From positions 868,001 to 932,000 of the forward strand of contig NZ_JALPVL010000001.1 in NCBI RefSeq assembly GCF_023544465.1: a stretch of 64,000 nt of DNA. Direction: 5' to 3'. The notes beneath the pieces are model-generated. The model ran no database searches. It saw only the letters and a program-made list of their open reading frames with translations, and was not told where the DNA came from. Source of the stretch: Paractinoplanes maris (GTDB lineage Bacteria; Actinomycetota; Actinomycetes; Mycobacteriales; Micromonosporaceae). The position numbers and the translations under genes were made by a program. Shown piece after piece: positions 51,748-59,769 of this stretch. Numbering within the stretch: position 1 is the first letter of the stretch; each line of letters starts with the position of its first letter.

Positions 51748-51848
51748 CAACGCCCCCTCGACACGCGCATCGCCAGATAGCCGAACCCGCCCGCCAGACC
51801 GCCGAGACCGGCGACCAGCAGGCTCACGAACCCGATTTCCGTAACCAT
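51744..51848 (-). CDS. 34-residue single-pass membrane protein coupled to the nitrobindin-like gene
   Basis: The open frame runs from ATG 51848 to TGA 51744. It encodes 'VTEIGFVSLLVAGLGGLAG' as a membrane helix and then a basic 'MRVSRGRW' end. Its TGA overlaps the GTG of the following gene. AGGATGGG stands upstream of the ATG. Too short for most annotation pipelines. Function is unknown; it could anchor the barrel protein at the membrane. Confidence 0.6.
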   Translation of the reverse strand: MVTEIGFVSLLVAGLGGLAGGFGYLAMRVSRGRW

Positions 51849-51874
51849 GACCGGCCCATCCTATGCTGGCGCTC

Positions 51875-52237
51875 ATGGCACGTTTGCTGGTCGTCAAGGC
51901 AACCGCCGGAGCCGACGCCCCGGAACGCTGCTCGCAGGCTTTCACGGTCGCGAGCACGGCACTCTCGTCCGGCGTGGACGTGTCGTTCTGGCTGACCGGC
52001 GAGTCGACCTGGTTCGCTCTGCCCGGGCGGGCCGCCGAGTTCGAGCTGCCGCACGCGGCGCCGCTGCCCGACCTGATCGACCTGCTGCTCTCGGCGGGCC
52101 GGGTGACGGCCTGCACGCAGTGCGCGGCCCGCCGCTCGATCACCCCGGACGACGTGCTGCCGGGCATCCGCATCGCCGGCGCGGCCGTTTTCGTCGAAGA
52201 GATCATGTCGGACGGCGCGCAGGCGCTCGTCTATTGA
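51875..52237 (+). CDS. DsrE family protein
   Basis: The 120-residue product begins 'ARLLVVKATAGADAPERCSQAFTVASTALSSGVDVSFWLTGE' and has 'CTQCAARRSI' with two cysteines, matching the DsrE/DsrF-like sulfur-relay family in Actinobacteria. TATGCT at 51862-51867 lies 7 bases before the ATG, so it is likely leaderless. It is divergent from the small membrane gene. It overlaps the convergent gene downstream by 7 bases. Confidence 0.82.
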   Translation: MARLLVVKATAGADAPERCSQAFTVASTALSSGVDVSFWLTGESTWFALPGRAAEFELPHAAPLPDLIDLLLSAGRVTACTQCAARRSITPDDVLPGIRIAGAAVFVEEIMSDGAQALVY

Positions 52238-53040
52238 CAAGCGGTGCTGACCGCCACGCTGAGCTGATCGCCCTCGGCCCGGACGACCACCGAGTCGCCC
52301 CGGCTGCGGTAGGCCCACAGGTCGTCACCGACGTGCACCACCTCGAGGCCACGGATCTTGCTCGCGACACCGTCCGGCTTGGACAGGCCGGTCACCGTCC
52401 ACGAGCCGGCCACGCCGCCGGACGGGCACCGCACCGCCTGGGCCTCGGGCTCGCCCACGGTGCCCCCGAGCGCGCCGACCACAGTGCTCAGCAGGGCCGG
52501 GGCGGGCGGGGTGGACAGGGTGTCACCGCTCGGCGCGTCGCCGTCGACGGGCCGGCAACCGGTCGTCAGCCGCAGCGTGAACTCCGTCGCCACCGACTCG
52601 CCGCTCATGTCGATGCCGACGAAGTCACCCGCGTCGGCGTGCAGAGACAGCTTCGTGCCGCCGTGGCTGCGGCCCACGTCGGCTTGGTAGTCCGCCGGCA
52701 GCCCGGCCGCCACGTCGTCGAGCACCCCGCCCGCCTGGCCGTCGCCGACATGGACGGTCACCGTGCGGGCGGCGGCCAGCCCCGAGCGGACCGGCGTGAT
52801 GCGGCACGCCGGTGAGAACTGGAGCTCGCCGAGCACCACCGCCCGGCCGTCGCCGCTCGCGGCGGCGTAGACGACACCGGCCGCCCGCTGCAGGTCGGTG
52901 ACCGCGAGGCCGAGGTCGCGCTGCTCGGGTACGGTCGCCCGCTCGTGCCCGACCGACCAGACGGCGAGCACGCCGACCACGACGATCCAGGCGGCGACGA
53001 TGCCGGTGAGCCACCAGCGGCGCCGGGCCGGAGCGGTCAC
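52231..53040 (-). CDS. Membrane-anchored protein of unknown function
   Basis: The 269-residue protein has a basic start and one membrane helix (about 10-29), and the remainder lies outside. It has a beta-rich pattern with Val/Asp/Gly repeats and cysteines ('SPACRITPVRSG', 'LTTGCRPVDG', 'AVRCPSGG', 'VSTACQ') that may pair. No domain is recognised. It overlaps the upstream NUDIX gene by 4 bases, so both are co-expressed. Confidence 0.7.
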   Translation of the reverse strand: MTAPARRRWWLTGIVAAWIVVVGVLAVWSVGHERATVPEQRDLGLAVTDLQRAAGVVYAAASGDGRAVVLGELQFSPACRITPVRSGLAAARTVTVHVGDGQAGGVLDDVAAGLPADYQADVGRSHGGTKLSLHADAGDFVGIDMSGESVATEFTLRLTTGCRPVDGDAPSGDTLSTPPAPALLSTVVGALGGTVGEPEAQAVRCPSGGVAGSWTVTGLSKPDGVASKIRGLEVVHVGDDLWAYRSRGDSVVVRAEGDQLSVAVSTACQ

Positions 53041-53456
53041 CGCAGGGCCGTGTATTCGGCGGAGGCCAGGAAGCGGCTGATCACCTCGGCCGTGCCCGGG
53101 GTGAACTCGCGGGCCGGGACCTCGGCGGCCGGGATGAACAGCATCGCGGCGCCCTCGCCGAGCACCACATCGGACTGGACCGCGGTCGTCGGGGCGTAGA
53201 AGTAGTGCTTCACCCGGCCCTCGGCGGGCAGCTCCTGAGCCTCGTACAGCCGGAGCGGAGCCGACGGGCGGAGCGAGGTCTCCTCCCAGAGCTCGCGCTC
53301 GGCCGCCTCGAGGAAGGTCTCGCCCTCCTCGACCGAGCCGCCGGGCAGACCCCAGACGTGGGGGTAGTAGGGCGCGTTGCCGTCGCGCAGCTGCAACAGC
53401 AGGGCGCCGGACTGGTCGACGAGGAACGTGCAGGCGATGCGGCGCATGGGGCTCAT
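53037..53456 (-). CDS. NUDIX hydrolase
   Basis: The 139-residue protein has the Nudix box 'GSVEEGETFLEAAERELWEE' (about residues 40-59), matching GX5EX7REUXEE. It would hydrolyse nucleoside diphosphate-linked compounds; the substrate is unknown. The start ATG 53456 overlaps the helicase stop by 4 bases. Co-transcription with a DNA helicase hints at a DNA-maintenance role. Confidence 0.9.
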   Translation of the reverse strand: MSPMRRIACTFLVDQSGALLLQLRDGNAPYYPHVWGLPGGSVEEGETFLEAAERELWEETSLRPSAPLRLYEAQELPAEGRVKHYFYAPTTAVQSDVVLGEGAAMLFIPAAEVPAREFTPGTAEVISRFLASAEYTALR

Positions 53457-55486
53457 TTCCCGGCGAGGCGCTGCAGGGCGCCGAGGGCGACGTCGGAGCG
53501 TGTCGTATACCAGAAAGGGGGCAGCGAATTGCGCAGGAAGGCTCCGTAGCCGCGGGCTGTCTCGAGCCGGGAGTCGAGCACGGCCACCACTCCCTTGTCG
53601 CCGGTGGACCGGATCAGACGGCCGACCCCCTGGGCCAGGCGCACGGCGGCGATCGGCACGCTCACCGAGGCGAACCCGGAGCCGCCGTTGGCATCGACCG
53701 CCGCCGCCCGGGCCGCGGCGAGCGGCTCGTCGGGGCGCGGGAACGGCAGCCGGTCGATGACGACGAGCTGGCAGGAGTCGCCGGGCACGTCGACCCCCTG
53801 CCAGAGCGACATCACGCCGAACAGGCAGCTCGCCTTGTCCTCCTTGAAGCGGCGGACCAGGACAGGCAGCGATTCCTCGCCCTGCAGCAGGATCGGCAGG
53901 TCGGTGCGGGCGCGCAGCAGCTCGGCGGCCTGGGTGGCGGCCTTGCGCGACGAGAACAACCCGAGCGTACGGCCGCCCAGGGTCTCGACCAGCTTGACCA
54001 GTTCCTCGCCGGCGGGGGCGGGCAGGCCGGACATCTGCGGGCGGGGCAGGTGGGCGGCGACGTAGAGGATGCCCTGTTTCGGATAGTCGAACGGGGAGCC
54101 CACGTCGAGCGACGTCCAGCCGTCGCCGGCCACCGGCGGGGCCTCGGCCGAGATCGGCGAACCCGAGCGGGCCGCGGGGGCGGACGTGGCGGCGGGCAGG
54201 CCGAGCGAGCGGGCCACCGTGTCGAACCGGCCGCCGAGCGTCAGCGTGGCCGAGGTGGCCACGACCGTCCGGTCGGCATAGAGCCCCTGGGCCAGCGTGC
54301 CGGCCACCGAGAGCGGAGCCACGACCAGCGCCCGCCGGCCGTTGCCGAGATCGGATTTCTCCACCCAGGCGACGTCGAAGTCGGACTCCTCGAGCAGCCG
54401 CTGCGCGGTGTCGCTGAGGTCGGTCAGCGCGGCCTTGGCCTGCTGCTTGCGGACCGGGTCGGGGTCGTCGCTCTTGATGTCGCCGATCGCGGTGAGACCG
54501 GCCCGGGTGGCCGACTCGACCAGCGTGACCGCCTGTTGCAGCAGCTCGGGCAGGTCGCCCGTGATGCGGCCGGCGGGCGTCTCGGCCAGCCCGACAGTGA
54601 GCGCGTCGGCCGCCTCGGCCAGTGCCTCGGTCGCGGCGGGCGGGATCAGCGTGCGCGAGCGGCGCGACGACCGCTCGATCGCCTCGGGGGTCAGCTCGGC
54701 CTGCGAGGCGGAGGAGACGCGGTCGGCCAGCTCGTGGGCCTCGTCGATGATCAGCAGCTTGTGCGGGGGCACGATGTGGCGCTCGGCGAGCATGTCGACC
54801 GCCAGCAGGCTGTGGTTGGTCACGACGATGTCGGCCTCGCGAGCGCGGGCGCGCGACGCCTCGGCGAAGCACTCGGCCCCATACGGACAGCGCTGCGCGC
54901 CGACGCAGTCGCGGGCCGGCATCGACACCTGGCGCCAGGCGGTCTCGTCGACGCCCGGGTCGAGCTCGTCGCGGTCACCGGTGGTGGTCTTGTCGGCCCA
55001 GGCCTGGAGCCGCTGGATCTGCTTGCCGAGCCGGCCCGCCTCGCCGAGCCACTGGGTGGTCTTGGGTGGCGCGTCGTCGAACAGCGTGTCGGTCGGGGCT
55101 TCTTCATCGGCGTGTTCCATCTTGGCCACGCAGAGGTAGTGGTGCCGGCCCTTGAGCACGGCGAAAGTGGGTTTGCGGCCCAGCACCGGCTCGACCGCCG
55201 CCGCGAGACGGGGGAGGTCGTGCTCGACCAGCTGATTCTGCAGGGCGAGGGTGGCCGTCGAGACCACCACGGGCCCGTCGACCAGCAACGAGGGAGTCAG
55301 ATAGGCCAGGCTCTTGCCGGTGCCCGTGCCGGCCTGGACGAGCAGGTGCTCCCGGTCGCGTATCGCCTTGTCGATGGCCGCGACCATGGCCTCCTGGCCG
55401 GGACGGGAACTGCCCCCGGGCACGGCGCCGACGGCGGCTTGGAGGAGCTGGTCGGCACTGGCCTTCTTCTTCGTTGCTGCGGGCAC
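53453..55486 (-). CDS. DinG/XPD-family ATP-dependent DNA helicase
   Basis: The 677-residue protein has a Walker A loop ('QAGTGTGKSLAYL', about 51-63), the DEAH box ('LLIIDEAHELADR'), and four cysteines ('YLCVAK' and the C-C-C set around residues 192-208) for an iron-sulfur cluster between motifs I and II. C-terminal motifs 'LGLFSSRKAATQA' and 'VPIAAVRLAQGVGRLIRSTGDKG' complete the SF2 core. It unwinds DNA in repair. The start is GTG 55486. Confidence 0.93.
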   Translation of the reverse strand: MPAATKKKASADQLLQAAVGAVPGGSSRPGQEAMVAAIDKAIRDREHLLVQAGTGTGKSLAYLTPSLLVDGPVVVSTATLALQNQLVEHDLPRLAAAVEPVLGRKPTFAVLKGRHHYLCVAKMEHADEEAPTDTLFDDAPPKTTQWLGEAGRLGKQIQRLQAWADKTTTGDRDELDPGVDETAWRQVSMPARDCVGAQRCPYGAECFAEASRARAREADIVVTNHSLLAVDMLAERHIVPPHKLLIIDEAHELADRVSSASQAELTPEAIERSSRRSRTLIPPAATEALAEAADALTVGLAETPAGRITGDLPELLQQAVTLVESATRAGLTAIGDIKSDDPDPVRKQQAKAALTDLSDTAQRLLEESDFDVAWVEKSDLGNGRRALVVAPLSVAGTLAQGLYADRTVVATSATLTLGGRFDTVARSLGLPAATSAPAARSGSPISAEAPPVAGDGWTSLDVGSPFDYPKQGILYVAAHLPRPQMSGLPAPAGEELVKLVETLGGRTLGLFSSRKAATQAAELLRARTDLPILLQGEESLPVLVRRFKEDKASCLFGVMSLWQGVDVPGDSCQLVVIDRLPFPRPDEPLAAARAAAVDANGGSGFASVSVPIAAVRLAQGVGRLIRSTGDKGVVAVLDSRLETARGYGAFLRNSLPPFWYTTRSDVALGALQRLAGK

Positions 55487-55541
55487 GGGCAGACGGTACC
55501 CGCCACCACCGACAGAAGCCGACCACCGTTAGGGTTCTTGC

Positions 55542-56048
55542 ATGCCGAGTGACACGGTCCGGGTCGTCTACACGAAGTACGACGGGTCGGCCCATCGGGA
55601 CTATCCCGCCCGCCGTTTCGACTCCGACGACCTCGGTGTCTGGGTGGGCGTCACCAAGGGCACAGCGTCGGTCTACCACGGTCGCCCGTCGGTCGAGCAG
55701 ATCCCGTTCGTGCTGTTCATCCCGCATCACGCGTGGTGGACGGGCATGTTCAACCCGCAGCCGCGCACCAGCGAGGTCTACTGCGACATCACCACTCCCG
55801 CGCGCTGGGAGGGCGACACCGTCCACATCATCGACCTCGACCTCGACGTCGTGCGCCGCCGGTCGACCGGGCTGGTCGAGCTGCGCGACGAGGACGAGTT
55901 CGACGAGCACCGCACCCAGTTCGGCTACCCCGACGATCTCGTCCGCGAGGCCCGCGCCGCGGCCGACCGGCTGCTGGTGGCGCTCGGCGACGGCACTGAG
56001 CCGTTCGCCACCGAGTACCAGAAGTTCCTACAAAAGGTCGCTGACTAG
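55542..56048 (+). CDS. DUF402 family protein
   Basis: The 168-residue protein carries 'WWTGMFNPQPRTSEVYCDITTPARWEGDTVHIIDLDLDVVRR' and 'LVELRDEDEFDEHRTQFGYPDDLV', the DUF402 pattern with acidic residues. Some members are nucleotide hydrolases; the role here is unknown. TAGGGT at 55530-55535 lies 6 bases before the ATG and may give a leaderless transcript. The 3' end overlaps the sigma-factor gene by 21 bases. Confidence 0.85.
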   Translation: MPSDTVRVVYTKYDGSAHRDYPARRFDSDDLGVWVGVTKGTASVYHGRPSVEQIPFVLFIPHHAWWTGMFNPQPRTSEVYCDITTPARWEGDTVHIIDLDLDVVRRRSTGLVELRDEDEFDEHRTQFGYPDDLVREARAAADRLLVALGDGTEPFATEYQKFLQKVAD

Positions 56049-56912
56049 CAGCTTCGACGGGTTGAGCTGCTGAAACAGGCCGGTGATACGGCCATCGGCG
56101 ACGGTCACGCCCAGCGCTCCCCGCACCGGCCCGCCGGCCCAGATCCCGGCCGTCCCGTTGATCAGCGCCGGCTTCAGCACGACGCCCTCCATGCGCTGGC
56201 CGTGCCGGATGCCGACGAAGAAGCGGGCGACCTTGTCGGCCCCGACGATCGGCCGCAGCGCGGTGCTGGTGAAGCCGCCGCCGTCACTGATCGCCACCAC
56301 GTCGGGCGCCAGCACGGCGGCCAGCGCCTGCAGGTCGCCACTGTCGACCGCGGCGATGAAGGCGGCCAGCACCCGTCGCTGCTCGGCCAGATCGGCGTTG
56401 TGCCGTATGCCGCCCTCGGCAGCCGCCCGCCGACCGCGGGCGGCGTGCTGACGGGCGGTGGCCTCGGACGTACCGAGCACCGCGGCCACCTCGCCGTAGG
56501 GCACCGCGAACGCGTCGTGCAGCACCAGAGCCACGCGCTGCTCCGGGGACAGCCGTTCGAGCACCACGAGCAGCGCGAGCCCGACCTCGTCCCGCTGCTC
56601 GGCCTGGGCGGCCGGGCCGGCGTCGGGGTCCACGAAGCACTCCGGCAACCATTGCCCGGTGTAGGCCTCGCGGGCCACGCGGGCCGACTTGAGCACGTCG
56701 AGACAGAGGCGGCCGGTGACCGTGATGAGCCAGGCGCGCAGGTCGCGGATGTCGTCGTCGCCGGCCCGGGTGTAGCGCAGCCAGGCCTCCTGAACGACGT
56801 CCTGGGCCTCGGCGACACTCCCGAGCATCCGGTAGGCGACGGAGACCAGGTGCGGGCGCTCGGCTTCGAAGGCCTCGGCGGAGGGTGGCATGGGGGGAAT
56901 TCTGCGCGACAT
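56028..56912 (-). CDS. ECF sigma factor with C-terminal SnoaL-like domain (SigJ/ECF41 type)
   Basis: The 294-residue protein has sigma region 2 ('YRMLGSVAEAQDVVQEAWLRYTRA') and region 4 ('LSPEQRVALVLHDAFAVPYGEVAAVLGTSEATARQHAARGRR'), then a SnoaL-like domain of about 110 residues, including 'AVLAPDVVAISDGGG' and ending 'QLNPSKL'. This is the ECF41 layout, where the C-terminal domain controls the sigma factor itself and no anti-sigma gene is needed. No typical partner oxidoreductase is adjacent. Confidence 0.92.
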   Translation of the reverse strand: MSRRIPPMPPSAEAFEAERPHLVSVAYRMLGSVAEAQDVVQEAWLRYTRAGDDDIRDLRAWLITVTGRLCLDVLKSARVAREAYTGQWLPECFVDPDAGPAAQAEQRDEVGLALLVVLERLSPEQRVALVLHDAFAVPYGEVAAVLGTSEATARQHAARGRRAAAEGGIRHNADLAEQRRVLAAFIAAVDSGDLQALAAVLAPDVVAISDGGGFTSTALRPIVGADKVARFFVGIRHGQRMEGVVLKPALINGTAGIWAGGPVRGALGVTVADGRITGLFQQLNPSKLLVSDLL

Positions 56913-56980
56913 TCCCGGTCCGGGGTAGCACCTGTGACAGAGTGTAAAACGCCCATTTCGTACGAATCGGATGGTGTGGT

Positions 56981-57943
56981 GTGAACGAGTGGCTTGCTAT
57001 CACGGGCGGCCTGGTGGGCGTCGCGGGTATGGCCGGAGTCGCCGCGGCCGGATTCGTCGCGCTGCGCCGGCGCGGCACCTATCTGGCCGCCGGGCACGCA
57101 CTGGCCCGGCCGGACGACCTCGACCCGCTGCCCGGCACCTTGCGCCGGGGACTCGGCGGCCTCACCGTGCCGGTCACTCCCGGCCCGCGCGGCGAGCTCT
57201 TCCTGGGCCGCGGAGCCCCGCAGCCCGGCCGCACCCTGCGCCGGCTCGTGCTCACCCCGCTCTTCGCCCGGGCCCGCGGCCACGGCGGCCGGCTGGCTCG
57301 CGACCAGCAGGTGCCGTTCCGGCTCGTGGTCGAGTTCGCCGGGGCGGTCCGCGACGCCGAGACGTTGATGCGGGCCTACAGGGTCCTCGACCAGCAGCTG
57401 CAGGATCACGCCGCACTGCTCAGTCACTGCGACCGCGACGAATTGGTGCCGGGTGCGGTCACGGTGTCGGTGACCGGCATCGTGGACGTCCGGGGGCTGC
57501 TCGCGACTCAGCCGAAGAGGTACGCGTTCGCCGAGGGGTCGTTCGACGACATCGGCTCGCAGGCGGCGCCGCCCGCGCTCGTACCGGTGGTCAGCGAGCC
57601 GTGGAGCCGGCGGTTCGGGTGGGACGGGCTCGAGCCGATCCCGGCCGAGGAGCGGCACCTGCTGCACGCCTTGGTGCGGTCGGCCCACAACGACGGGCGT
57701 ACGGTGCGGATCTCGGGACTGCCGGAGGGGCCGCGCCGGGCCCGGGCCGCGATCTGGGCCGAGCTGAGCGCGGCGGGCGTCGACGTGCTCGCCGACCACG
57801 ACCAGACGGGCCTGGCCCGGCACCTGCGGCGGCACCCGGTGAGCCACGGGACGGCGTGGGACGAGCTGCCCTCCCGGGCTGTGCGGCGTCCGTCGCCCCG
57901 GCCCACCGGGGCACGCACGGAACGGCGACGGGAACCCGTTTAA
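56981..57943 (+). CDS. Membrane-anchored PLC/GDPD-like protein, function uncertain
   Basis: The 320-residue protein has an N-terminal membrane helix (about 5-28). The part from about 110 to 290 ('FRLVVEFAGAVRDAETLMRAYRVLDQQLQDH', 'AVTVSVTGIVDVRGLL', 'AFAEGSFDDIG', 'RHLLHALVRSAHNDGRTVRISGLPEG', 'AAGVDVLADHDQTGLARHLRRH') resembles the barrel of phosphodiesterases such as PI-PLC/GDPD. The N-terminal catalytic half looks altered, so enzyme activity is doubtful. The start is GTG 56981. Confidence 0.6.
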   Translation: MNEWLAITGGLVGVAGMAGVAAAGFVALRRRGTYLAAGHALARPDDLDPLPGTLRRGLGGLTVPVTPGPRGELFLGRGAPQPGRTLRRLVLTPLFARARGHGGRLARDQQVPFRLVVEFAGAVRDAETLMRAYRVLDQQLQDHAALLSHCDRDELVPGAVTVSVTGIVDVRGLLATQPKRYAFAEGSFDDIGSQAAPPALVPVVSEPWSRRFGWDGLEPIPAEERHLLHALVRSAHNDGRTVRISGLPEGPRRARAAIWAELSAAGVDVLADHDQTGLARHLRRHPVSHGTAWDELPSRAVRRPSPRPTGARTERRREPV

Positions 57944-58022
57944 CAGGCGACCGAAAGGTGAACCAGGGGAGGCCGTAGCATTCCCCGAGATCAGCCACCG
58001 CCCGTCGATCGAGGTTCGCGCC

Positions 58023-58649
58023 GTGAAGTTCTCCTTCCGCCCCGTCGAGGGCGCCTTCTACGACCTGTTCACCCAGGCCGCGAACAACCTCGTCAAGGGC
58101 ACCGAGCTGCTCAACGAGCTGGCCTTGCCGGGGGTGGACGTGCAGTCGGTGAGCGACCGGCTCACCGACGTCGAGCATGACAGCGACCAGATCACCCACG
58201 ATCTCTACAAGAAGATCAACTCGACCTTCATCACCCCGTTCGACCGGGAGGACATCTATTCGCTGGGCTCGCAGCTCGACGACGTGATGGACCACCTGGA
58301 GGCGGTCGGCAACCTGCTCTACCTGTACGGGCTGACCGAGTTGCCGTCGCTGCCGCGCGAGATGCACGAGCTGGTCGACGTGCTCGACCAGCAAGCCAAG
58401 ATCACCGCCGACGCGATGCCCAAGCTGCGCGCGATGAAGGGTCTCGAGGAGTACTGGATCGAGATCAACCGGCTCGAGAACGAGGGCGACCGGTCGTACC
58501 GGATGTTGCTGGTCCGGCTCTTCTCCGGCGAGTACGACGCGCTCACCGTGCTCAAGATGAAGGAAGTGGCCGACGAGCTGGAGGCCGCCTGCGACGCGTT
58601 CGAGCACGTGGCGAACACCGTCGAGACCATCGCGGTCAAGGAGAGCTAG
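58023..58649 (+). CDS. DUF47/PhoU-like partner of the Pit transporter
   Basis: The 208-residue helical protein has 'FYDLFTQAANNLVKGTELLNEL', 'VEHDSDQITHDLYKKINSTFITPFDREDIY' and 'LDDVMDHLEAV', typical of the PhoU-like DUF47 family that sits upstream of pit genes and modulates phosphate uptake. The start GTG 58023 has weak ribosome-site support. The pit gene follows after 3 bases. Confidence 0.92.
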   Translation: MKFSFRPVEGAFYDLFTQAANNLVKGTELLNELALPGVDVQSVSDRLTDVEHDSDQITHDLYKKINSTFITPFDREDIYSLGSQLDDVMDHLEAVGNLLYLYGLTELPSLPREMHELVDVLDQQAKITADAMPKLRAMKGLEEYWIEINRLENEGDRSYRMLLVRLFSGEYDALTVLKMKEVADELEAACDAFEHVANTVETIAVKES

Positions 58650-58652
58650 ACC

Positions 58653-59666
58653 TTGTCGCCCGAGTTCTTCGCGGTCTCGGCGGTGATCATCGCCGCGATG
58701 GCCTTCGACTACACCAACGGCTTCCACGACGCCGCCAACGCGATCGCCACCAGCATCAGCACCCGGGCCCTGACCCCGCGGGTGGCGCTGGCGATGGCGG
58801 CGGTCGGCAACTTCGTGGGTGCCCACCTCGGCGGCGAGGTGGCCAAGACGGTCGGCGACGGCCTGGTCAAGCTCGAGCTGGGCATCCCGAGCCTCGGTGT
58901 CGTCTTCGCCGGCGTGCTCGGCGCGGTCACCTGGAACCTGATCACCTGGTATTTCGGGCTGCCGTCGAGCTCGTCCCACGCCCTCTTCGGCGGACTGGTC
59001 GGCGCCACCCTGGTCGCCGGTCCGGCGCTCGGCGAGGTGCAGTGGCGCACGATCGTCGACAAGGTGCTCATCCCGATGGTCGCCTCGCCGGTCGTCGGGT
59101 TCCTGCTCGGCTTCGCGGTCATGGTCGCGATCATGTGGACCTTCCGCCGGGGCAACCCCGGCCGGCTCAACCGCGGCTTCCGCATCGCGCAGACGGTCTC
59201 GGCCGCGCTGATGTCGCTCGGTCACGGCATCCAGGACGCCGCCAAGACCATGGGCATCGTGGTGCTGGCGCTCTACACCGGTGGCTTCCAGAGCAACGCC
59301 ACGCACATCCCGTGGTGGGTCTACATCACCACGGCGACGATGCTGGCCGCGGGCACCTACTCGGGCGGCTGGCGCATCATCCGTACGCTGGGCCGCAAGA
59401 TCATCGACCTCGGCCCGGCCGAGGGCTTCGCCGCCGAGACGGTGGCCAGCACCGTGCTCTTCTTCAACGCGTACGTGCTGCACGCGCCCATCTCGACGAC
59501 CCACACGATCACCTCGGCGATCATGGGCGTCGGGGCGACGAAGCGCTTGAACGCCGTCCGCTGGAACGTGGCCGGCAACATCGTGATCGCCTGGGTGACC
59601 ACGTTCCCCGCCGCCGGCCTGATCGCCTGCGGCCTGTACTTCCTCTTCCGCCCCCTCTTCACCTGA
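58653..59666 (+). CDS. pit: Low-affinity inorganic phosphate transporter (Pit family)
   Basis: The 337-residue membrane protein has about 9-10 helices and the duplicated motif: 'FDYTNGFHDAANAIATSISTRAL' near the N-terminus and 'SLGHGIQDAAKTMGIVVLAL' in the second half, with 'PSSSSHAL' and 'PISTTHTITSAIMGVGATKR'. It moves metal-phosphate with protons. The TTG at 58653 follows AAGGAG. The stop lies in a hairpin (59664-59690). Confidence 0.94.
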   Translation: MSPEFFAVSAVIIAAMAFDYTNGFHDAANAIATSISTRALTPRVALAMAAVGNFVGAHLGGEVAKTVGDGLVKLELGIPSLGVVFAGVLGAVTWNLITWYFGLPSSSSHALFGGLVGATLVAGPALGEVQWRTIVDKVLIPMVASPVVGFLLGFAVMVAIMWTFRRGNPGRLNRGFRIAQTVSAALMSLGHGIQDAAKTMGIVVLALYTGGFQSNATHIPWWVYITTATMLAAGTYSGGWRIIRTLGRKIIDLGPAEGFAAETVASTVLFFNAYVLHAPISTTHTITSAIMGVGATKRLNAVRWNVAGNIVIAWVTTFPAAGLIACGLYFLFRPLFT

Positions 59667-59690
59667 GCCGGCCGCGAAGAATCCGGCTCA
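59664..59690 (+). terminator. Hairpin after pit
   Basis: TGAGCCGG (59664-59671) pairs with CCGGCTCA (59683-59690) around an 11-base loop; it contains the pit stop codon. Confidence 0.5.
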
Positions 59691-59764
59691 ACCTTGAATG
59701 GATCATCGATCCATGAAACCTTGAGGGCTAACCTTTAATAGACGAGGTATCCAGTAAAGGTTAG
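59690..59764 (+). promoter_or_regulatory. Operator-like repeats upstream of fic
   Basis: TGGATCATCGATCCA (59699-59713) is a palindrome. CTAACCTTT (59728-59736) and AAAGGTTAG (59756-59764) form a 9-base inverted repeat. AACCTTGA-like repeats occur at 59690, 59716 and 59730. The inverted repeat ends right at the start region, so binding would block fic. Confidence 0.5.
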
Positions 59765-59769
59765 TGGTG

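Noticed and set aside
57947..57966. PHO-box-like GTTCACC and GGTCGCC on the minus strand before the pit unit
   Set aside because: Only one good half-site, and it overlaps the end of the preceding gene area; too weak without PhoP data.
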